From NCBI GenBank assembly GCA_032718475.1, contig JAUCBJ010001936.1, positions 1 to 64,000 of the forward strand: 64,000 bases of DNA, read 5' to 3'. The position numbers were made by a program, and so were the translations under genes. Numbering within the stretch: the stretch's first letter is position 1; every line of letters begins with the position of its first letter. This DNA comes from Nemertoderma westbladi (Eukaryota; Xenacoelomorpha; Nemertodermatida; Nemertodermatidae). Below are positions 46,101-55,100 of the stretch, one piece after another. The notes under the pieces are model-generated. The model was not told the origin of the DNA. It saw only the letters and a list, made by a program, of their open reading frames with translations, and ran no database searches.

Positions 46101-49100
46101 AGAGATCCAGTGGGAGCCCAGCATCTGTATGGTGATGATGGCCATAATGTAGTGGCTGGAGGGGCCCCAATAGAGATTAATAGATATCCGCGCCGTGAAC
46201 ATAGAGAGCCGGAATCGGATCCAGGGGTCATTCGGGGAAACTGGTGGGAAACACGTGATTGGCGACATGACCCAATACCTCAAGCTTCAGACAATGCAGA
46301 ATTCGCCATGATAATCGAGTCGGACGAGCCACGAACCTACAATGAGGCTTCACAGGGTCCATATAATAAACAATGGAAGGAAGCAATGGACAATGAAATA
46401 AACTCACTGACTGAAAATAATACGTGGAATTTGGTAGAACTACCAAATGACAAGAATCTCGTAGGGAGCAAATTGACCTACAAGATTAAACGGGATAGCA
46501 AAGGGAATGTCAGTAGATTCAAGGCACGATTGGTAGCTCAGGGCTACTCACAGAAACAAGGAATTGATTTTAAAGAAGTATTTGCCCCTGTTGCACGCTA
46601 CAGTTCAATTCGACTTCTATTAGCTATTACGAATGAACTTAACCTGGATGTGCACCAGTTAGATGTCAAGACAGCTTTTTTAAATGGGGTGATTGATTCA
46701 AATATATACATGAAGCAGCCACAGGGATACATAGATAAGGAATACCCTAACTCTGTTTGTAAACTAAATAGAAGTATATATGGGTTGAAACAATCAGCAC
46801 GTCTCTGGAATAGGAGACTTGATAAAGTCCTTAAAGGAGGGGGTTACAGACAATCGGGGGCTGATAACTGTATTTATGTTAAGAAAGTAGATAACAGATT
46901 CATCCTATTGTCAGTATACGTGGATGACTTGATTATTGCATCAAATTGCATCGATCTACTCAATGAAGAGAAAGCACTATTGATGTCAAAGTTTCAGATG
47001 ACTGATCAAGGTGAGATAGAATATATACTAGGAATGGTTATCACAAGGAATCGTCAATCGAAGGAAATGTCAATTTCTCAGAGTCAATACCTGAAAGGCA
47101 TCTTGTACCGCTTTGGGATGGACTGTTGTAATCCAGTGTTAACTCCTATGGAAGTTAATGCGAAGTTTGATAAACTCGCAGATGATGATGAGGGTATCGA
47201 TACTGCACTGTACCAAGCAGTTATTGGAAGCTTGCTATATGTCGCGATTGGAACTAGACCAGATATTGCTCAGGCTGTGGGCGTTTTATCTCATTTTGTA
47301 TCTAAACCTGGAGCGACACACTGGGCAGGCATCAAGCGTTTACTACGATACATAAAGGGGACAGTGGATTACGGAATCAAATTCGTTGGAAACGACAATG
47401 GACTATTGGTCGGATATTGTGATTCTGACTGGGCTGGGGACGAGTCAAATCGCAAATCCACATCTGGTTATGTGTTTACATTCAATGGAGGGGCCATAAG
47501 TTGGCAAAGTAAACAACAACCTGTTGTTGCGTTATCAACCACTGAGGCTGAATACATTGCTCTAACTTCAGCATGCCAAGAATACATCTGGTTGAGCAGA
47601 TTGCTGGTTGATATTGGGATGGCTCATCTCAATAGCGGAACTATATATGAGGATAACCAGGGGGCGATTGCGTTGGCTAAGAATCCAATTCAACATCGTC
47701 GAACGAAGCACATAGATATCCGCTACCACTTCATCAGGGAGAAGATCGAGAATGGTGAAGTGGATATTAAATACTGCCCAACTCAAAACATGATGGCTGA
47801 TATTCTCACAAAGGGACTAGCACGGGAGAAATTCTTAGGATTACGCCATAAACTGGGTGTAATGAACCAAATAGTTCCCTAACTCACGAGATAATTGAAT
47901 CGAGTGGGAGTGTTGAAAGTGGACGATTAAATAATGTACTCTAAGGTGGGCGGGAAATTCAAAACTGTCCTTTTGACTATGATCTATATATGACTGGATT
48001 ATACCGTACCGGTCCGGTTTTGTTCTATAACTTTTGTACTTTGTCTGCAGTACCTTCCATGTAATGGTTCTGCATTATGTACAATATACTGTAACCCTAC
48101 AATAAACTGCTGGTGTATGTAATCCCAATATTTCCCTATTTGTTCTGCCGGATAAAATTCAACAGGGTGATCTTCCACAGTAAACCCTTCCACTCTGTTT
48201 ACTATAGGAATGCCTGTTCACCACCATGGGTGATCTTCCACAGTAAACCCTTCCACTCTGTTTCCTAAAGGAATGCCTGTTCACCACCATGGGTGATCTT
48301 CCACAGTAAACCCTTCCACTCTGTTTACTAAAGGAATGCCTGTTCACCACCATGGGTGATCTTCCACAGTAAACCCTTCCACTCTGTTTCCTAAAGGAAT
48401 GCCTGTTCACCACCATGGGTGATCTTCCACAGTAAACCCTTCCACTATGTTTCCTAAAGGAATGCCTGTTCTCCACCATGGGTGATCTTCCACGGTAAAG
48501 CCTTCCACTCTGTTTACTAAAGGAATGCCTGTTCTCCACCATGGGTGATCTTCCACAGTAAAGCCTTCCACTCTGTTTACTAAAGGAATGCCTGTTCTCC
48601 ACAATGGGTGATCTTCCACAGTAAAGCCTTCCACTCTGTATACTAAAGGAATGCCTGTTCACCACCATGGGTGATCTTCCACAGTAAACCCTTCCACTCT
48701 GTTTACTAAAGGAATGCCTGTTCACCACCATGGGTGATCTTCCACAGTAAACCCTTCCACTCCTTTTACTAAAGGAATGCCTGTTCACCACCATGGGTGA
48801 TCTTCCACAGTAAACCCTTCCACTCCTTTTACTAAAGGAATGCCTGTTCACCACCATGGGTGATCTTCCACAGTAAACCCTTCCACTCTGTTTACTAAAG
48901 GAATGCCTGTTCACCACCATGGGTGATCTTCCACAGTAAACCCTTCCACTCTGTTTCCTAAAGGAATGCCTGTTCACCACCATGGGTGATCTTCCACAGT
49001 AAACCCTTCCACTCTGTTTACTAAAGGAATGCCTGTTCACCACCATGGGTGATCTTTCACAGTAAACCCTTCCACTCTGTTTACTAAAGGAATGCCTGTT

Positions 49101-52100
49101 CACCACCATGGGTGATCTTCCACAGTAAACCCTTCCACTCTGTTTACTATAGGAATGCCTGTTCACCACCATGGGTGATCTTCCACAGTAAACCCTTCCA
49201 CTCTGTTTCCTAAAGGAATGCCTGTTCACCACCATGGGTGATCTTCCACAGTAAACCCTTCCACTCTGTTTACTAAAGGAATGCCTGTTCACCACCATGG
49301 GTGATCTTCCACAGTAAACCCTTCCACTCTGTTTCCTAAAGGAATGCCTGTTCACCACCATGGGTGATCTTCCACAGTAAACCCTTCCACTCTGTTTACT
49401 AAAGGAATGCCTGTTCACCACCATGGGTGATCTTCCACAGTAAACCCTTCCACTCTGTTTCCTAAAGGAATGCCTGTTCACCACCATGGGTGATCTTCCA
49501 CTGTAAACCCTTCCTCTCTGTTTCCTAAAGGAATGTCTGTTCACCACCATGGGTGATCTTCCACAGTAAACCCTTCCACTCTGTTTCCTAAAGTAATGCC
49601 TTTGCACCACCACCATGAGTGATCTTCCACAGTAAACCCTTCCACTCTGTTTCCCAAAGGAAGGCCTGTTCACCACCATGGGTGATCTTCCACAGTAAAC
49701 CCTTCCACTATGTTTCCTAAAGGAATGCCTTTTCTCTACCATGGGTGATCTTCCACAGTAAACCCTTCCACTATGTTTCCTAAAGGAATGCCTGTTCTCC
49801 ACCATGGGTGATCTTCCACAGTAAACCCTTCCACCCTGTTTCCTAAAGGAATGCCTGTTCTCCACCACGGGTGATCTTCCACAGTAAACCCTTCCACTCT
49901 GTTTCCTAAAGAAGGAATGCCTGTTCACCACCATGGGTGATCTTCCACAGTAAACCCTTCCACTCTGTTTCCTAAAGGAATGCCTGTTCACCACCATGGG
50001 TGATCTTCCACAGTAAACCCTTCCACTATGTTTCCTAAAGGAATGCCTGTTCACCACCATGGGTGATCTTCCACAGTAAACCCTTCCACTCTGTTTCCTA
50101 AAGGAATGCCTGTTCACCACCATGGGTGATCTTCCACAGTAAACCCTTTCACTCTGTTTCCTAAAGGAATGCCTGTTCACCACCATGGGTGATCTTCCAC
50201 AGTAAACCCTTCCACTCTGTTTCCTAAAGGAATGCCTGTTCACCACCATGGGTGATCTTCCACAGTAAACCCTTCCACTCTGTTTCCTAAAGGAATGCCT
50301 GTTCACCACCATGGGTGATCTTCCACAGTAAACCCTTCCACTCTGTTTCCTAAAGGAATGCCTATTCTCCACCATGGGTGATCTTCCACAGTAAACCCTT
50401 CCACTCTGTTTCCTAAAGGAATGCCTGTTCACCACCATGGGTGATCTTCCACAGTAAACCCTTCCACTCTGTTTCCTAAAGGAATGCCTGTTCACAACCA
50501 TGGGTGATCTTCCACAGTAAACCCTTCCACTCTGTTTCCTAAAGGAATGCCTGTTCTCCACCATGGGTGATCTTCCACAGTAAAGCCTTCCACTCTGTAC
50601 ACTAAAGGAATGCCTGTTCACCACCATGGGTGATCTTCCACAGTAAACCCTTCCACTCTGTTTACTAAAGGAATGCCTGTTCACCACCATGGGTGATCTT
50701 CCACAGTAAACCCTTCCACTCCTTTTACTAAAGGAATGCCTGTTCACCACCATGGGTGATCTTCCACAGTAAACCCTTCCACTCCTTTTACTAAAGGAAT
50801 GCCTGTTCACCACCATGGGTGATCTTCCACAGTAAACCCTTCCACTCTGTTTACTAAAGGAATGCCTGTTCACCACCATGGGTGATCTTCCACAGTAAAC
50901 CCTTCCACTCTGTTTCCTAAAGGAATGCCTGTTCACCACCATGGGTGATCTTCCACAGTAAACCCTTCCACTCTGTTTACTAAAGGAATGCCTGTTCACC
51001 ACCATGGGTGATCTTCCACAGTAAACCCTTCCACTCTGTTTCCTAAAGGAATGCCTGTTCACCACCATGGGTGATCTTTCACAGTAAACCCTTCCACTCT
51101 GTTTACTAAAGGAATGCCTGTTCACCACCATGGGTGATCTTCCACAGTAAACCCTTCCACTCTGTTTACTATAGGAATGCCTGTTCACCACCATGGGTGA
51201 TCTTCCACAGTAAACCCTTCCACTCTGTTTCCTAAAGGAATGCCTGTTCACCACCATGGGTGATCTTCCACAGTAAACCCTTCCACTCTGTTTACTAAAG
51301 GAATGCCTGTTCACCACCATGGGTGATCTTCCACAGTAAACCCTTCCACTCTGTTTCCTAAAGGAATGCCTGTTCACCACCATGGGTGATCTTCCACAGT
51401 AAACCCTTCCACTCTGTTTACTAAAGGAATGCCTGTTCACCACCATGGGTGATCTTCCACAGTAAACCCTTCCACTCTGTTTCCTAAAGGAATGCCTGTT
51501 CACCACCATGGGTGATCTTCCACTGTAAACCCTTCCTCTCTGTTTCCTAAAGGAATGTCTGTTCACCACCATGGGTGATCTTCCACAGTAAACCCTTCCA
51601 CTCTGTTTCCTAAAGTAATGCCTTTGCACCACCACCATGAGTGATCTTCCACAGTAAACCCTTCCACTCTGTTTCCCAAAGGAAGGCCTGTTCACCACCA
51701 TGGGTGATCTTCCACAGTAAACCCTTCCACTATGTTTCCTAAAGGAATGCCTTTTCTCTACCATGGGTGATCTTCCACAGTAAACCCTTCCACTATGTTT
51801 CCTAAAGGAATGCCTGTTCTCCACCATGGGTGATCTTCCACAGTAAACCCTTCCACCCTGTTTCCTAAAGGAATGCCTGTTCTCCACCACGGGTGATCTT
51901 CCACAGTAAACCCTTCCACTCTGTTTCCTAAATAAGGAATGCCTGTTCACCACCATGGGTGATCTTCCACAGTAAACCCTTCCACTCTGTTTCCTAAAGG
52001 AATGCCTGTTCACCACCATGGGTGATCTTCCACAGTAAACCCTTCCACTATGTTTCCTAAAGGAATGCCTGTTCACCACCATGGGTGATCTTCCACAGTA

Positions 52101-55100
52101 AACCCTTCCACTCTGTTTCCTAAAGGAATGCCTGTTCACCACCATGGGTGATCTTCCACAGTAAACCCTTCCACTCTGTTTCCTAAAGGAATGCCTGTTC
52201 ACCACCATGGGTGATCTTCCACAGTAAACCCTTCCACTCTGTTTCCTAAAGGAATGCCTGTTCACCACCATGGGTGATCTTCCACAGTAAACCCTTCCAC
52301 TCTGTTTCCTAAAGGAATGCCTGTTCACCACCATGGGTGATCTTCCACAGTAAACCCTTCCACTCTGTTTCCTAAAGGAATGCCTGTTCACCACCATGGG
52401 TGATCTTCCACAGTAAACCCTTTCACTCTGTTTCCTAAAGGAATGCCAGTTCACCACCATGGGTGATCTTCCACAGTAAACCCTTCCACTCTGTTTCCTA
52501 AAGGAATGCCTGTTCACCACCATGGGTGATCTTCCACAGTAAACCCTTCCACTCTGTTTCCTAAAGGAATGCCTGTTCACCACCATGGGTGATCTTCCAC
52601 AGTAAACCCTTCCACTCTGTTTCCTAAAGGAATGCCTATTCTCCACCATGGGTGATCTTCCACAGTAAACCCTTCCACTCTGTTTCCTAAAGGAATGCCT
52701 GTTCACCACCATGGGTGATCTTCCACAGTAAACCCTTCCACTCTGTTTCCTAAAGGAATGCCTGTTCACAACCATGGGTGATCTTCCACAGTAAACCCTT
52801 CCACTCTGTTTCCTAAAGGAATGCCTGTTCTCCACCATGGGTGATCTTCCACAGTAAACCCTTTACATTCTGTTTCCTAGAGGAATGCCTGTTCACCATC
52901 ATGGGTGATCTACCACAGTAAACCCTTCCACTCTGTTTCCTAAAGGAATGCCTGTTCACCACCATGGGTGATCTACCATAGTAAACCCTTCCACTCTGTT
53001 TCCTAAAGTATTTAAATACAGACCTTAATGGTTTCCTGGGGTATAACCACGAGCAGGGCCTCAGCAGTACCGGCGCATAGACCACAGAACAGCGACTGGT
53101 AGACCGAGAGTTTCTTAGATCCATAGTGGGACTTCACTTTCTCGGAGACCTGATCAAAGGTAAGAAACCTGTAGGGGGAATGTATTAGTTTGTAGTTTAT
53201 GTCTGTCAGTACAGGATAAAACGTCATGTTATACTCATATATACCAGACTACAACCAGCATATAATTGCTGTATTACTACAGACACCATTTGCTTGAATA
53301 TAGTTTGTTTATTCTGGAAAATTCCAACATCAATGAGATTAAATAAAATTCAAACCATAGATAGTTCCACCTCTACTTTCTGGGTGGGTCAGAATTTTTT
53401 ATTTCCGCTTTCAATCTTTCGATAGTATTTATCGACAATGAACCAGTTAAACCGCAGTTATTCTTACATATGTAACATTATTGGAATTTCGTTGAAAAAT
53501 AGCGAGATATGAGCGTTCATAAGTTGCATGTGGTTTTGCAACTGCACGCACAATAAAAGGCTGTTTTATTCTATTTAATAAAAACACCATATTCTGGAAC
53601 ATTTTGTTTATGTATGAATAGCTACGTAATAGTATGATTAAAGAGGTATTGCATTGTTGCCCAGCTACTTATTGGATAAACAAATTATTCCAGAATGTCG
53701 TGTATTTATTAAATATAATAAAATTGGCTTGCGCAGATGCAAAACCATGCAATCTTCATACGGCCATATTTTATGATCAGATTTTATGACAAAATTCAGA
53801 TTGTGTCTGACTGACTCACTCAGAAAGAAGGAGGGCGGTGATACTATCTCTGTTTCAAATTTCATGCAATCTCATTATGAATTGTAGAAATTATTTTAAT
53901 TAATAAATAGAAGATACTATATTCCAGGCCACGGTGTACCCGGTGTATGTACTGGTTATGTATACACACACTATACATACATTAATACAGTGCTAGTGCG
54001 GGGTACGGTTTTACCAAATCTATGTTTGCCAGAAATGGGTTGTCGGTATCCAAAATATCATTCTGTTGAAAATATAATTTGTTATCATTTGCAAAATAAC
54101 TATTTAAGTCGTGGCAAAAAAAAGTAGGAAAGAAAAGCAAGACAAAAATGTTACTTTTTGTCACCACTTACGTCGTTTTATTTGTTGTACCGGTAAGTCT
54201 TCTCTAACAATAATCTGGGCCCATTTCAGCATAAATATCGTCCATCGAAGCTTCTTTCATAGCGAAATACGGGCATTACTACACCTTGGGTACCCATTAC
54301 CAATTTTTTTTCATATGAAAAAAGATTTTATCATGAGGTTTATTATCTAGAACAAATACTTGTCTTCTGACAGTAGGATGGTTTTCCAAAAAATGTTTAC
54401 TACAGAAATAAAATGTGTTCTAGAACAAGAATATTTATAAAAATTGATAAATAACACGTGTTGTATAACATTTATAAAAAATAAGCAAAAACTAGCTGGT
54501 ATAAAAAATCAATGTCATGGAAATTACTTTGAAATTAAAATCAACTTTACTTTTTTTGTTGACAAAATTAAGTGTTCTTTTTTTGTCAAACTTGTTAACA
54601 ACTTTGACAAAAAAAGTGACTTACAACAAATAAAACCTATATCAGTACCCTCCTATATTAGGCCTCCGGTATTGTGAATTGTAATAATTTGAAATTGAAA
54701 ATAAAATGACAAAAAATGAGAAACACAATTACTAATATGTATGTTATACGTTTTCAGTGCCTCAGACAGAGGATAGGCAGATGGAGAAAATGCCATATCC
54801 AATGCAGGAATGACGTGCCTCAGCCTCATATATTATTAATAATACGCGATTAATAAGACGCGATTAATTAAAATAGTTAATCAAGTAGTCGGTGGCTAGT
54901 CGGGTAGTCCCATTACACCAGCCACCGTTGACAATTGCGTCAACAAAAGCACTGTACGTAAATACAATAAGGAAGCGGAGTAGCGGATAGATATCGTAAG
55001 CATGTAAAGCAGATAGCATACCATTCTTACCCCACATAGCACTCGTATCCTCACTTACCCCATACGCTTGATTATAACATACACATCCTTTATATAGACA

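Larger units (their letters stand above)
43487..48164 (+). mobile_element. Intact Ty1/Copia LTR retrotransposon (4,678 bp)
   Basis: Two LTRs of 254 bp (43487-43740 and 47911-48164), TG...CA, appear identical base for base. The element is flanked by the 5-bp duplication GGGTG (43482-43486 and 48165-48169) taken from the 63-bp minisatellite. It has a primer binding site right after the 5' LTR, one uninterrupted polyprotein frame and a purine-rich tract before the 3' LTR. It is inserted in intron 3, antisense to the citrate carrier. Identical LTRs and an intact frame imply a very recent insertion, potentially still mobile. Confidence 0.97.

Noticed and set aside
48159-52838. A 1,559-codon minus-strand open frame ([20 protein letters not shown] units) and similar shorter ones from 36.3 to 43.5 kb
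   Set aside because: They lie inside intron 3 of the citrate carrier, follow from a 63-bp period, and break wherever the array has indels.
14934-53009. CRISPR array
   Set aside because: Units are directly adjacent with no unique spacers, and the surrounding genes are animal genes with introns.
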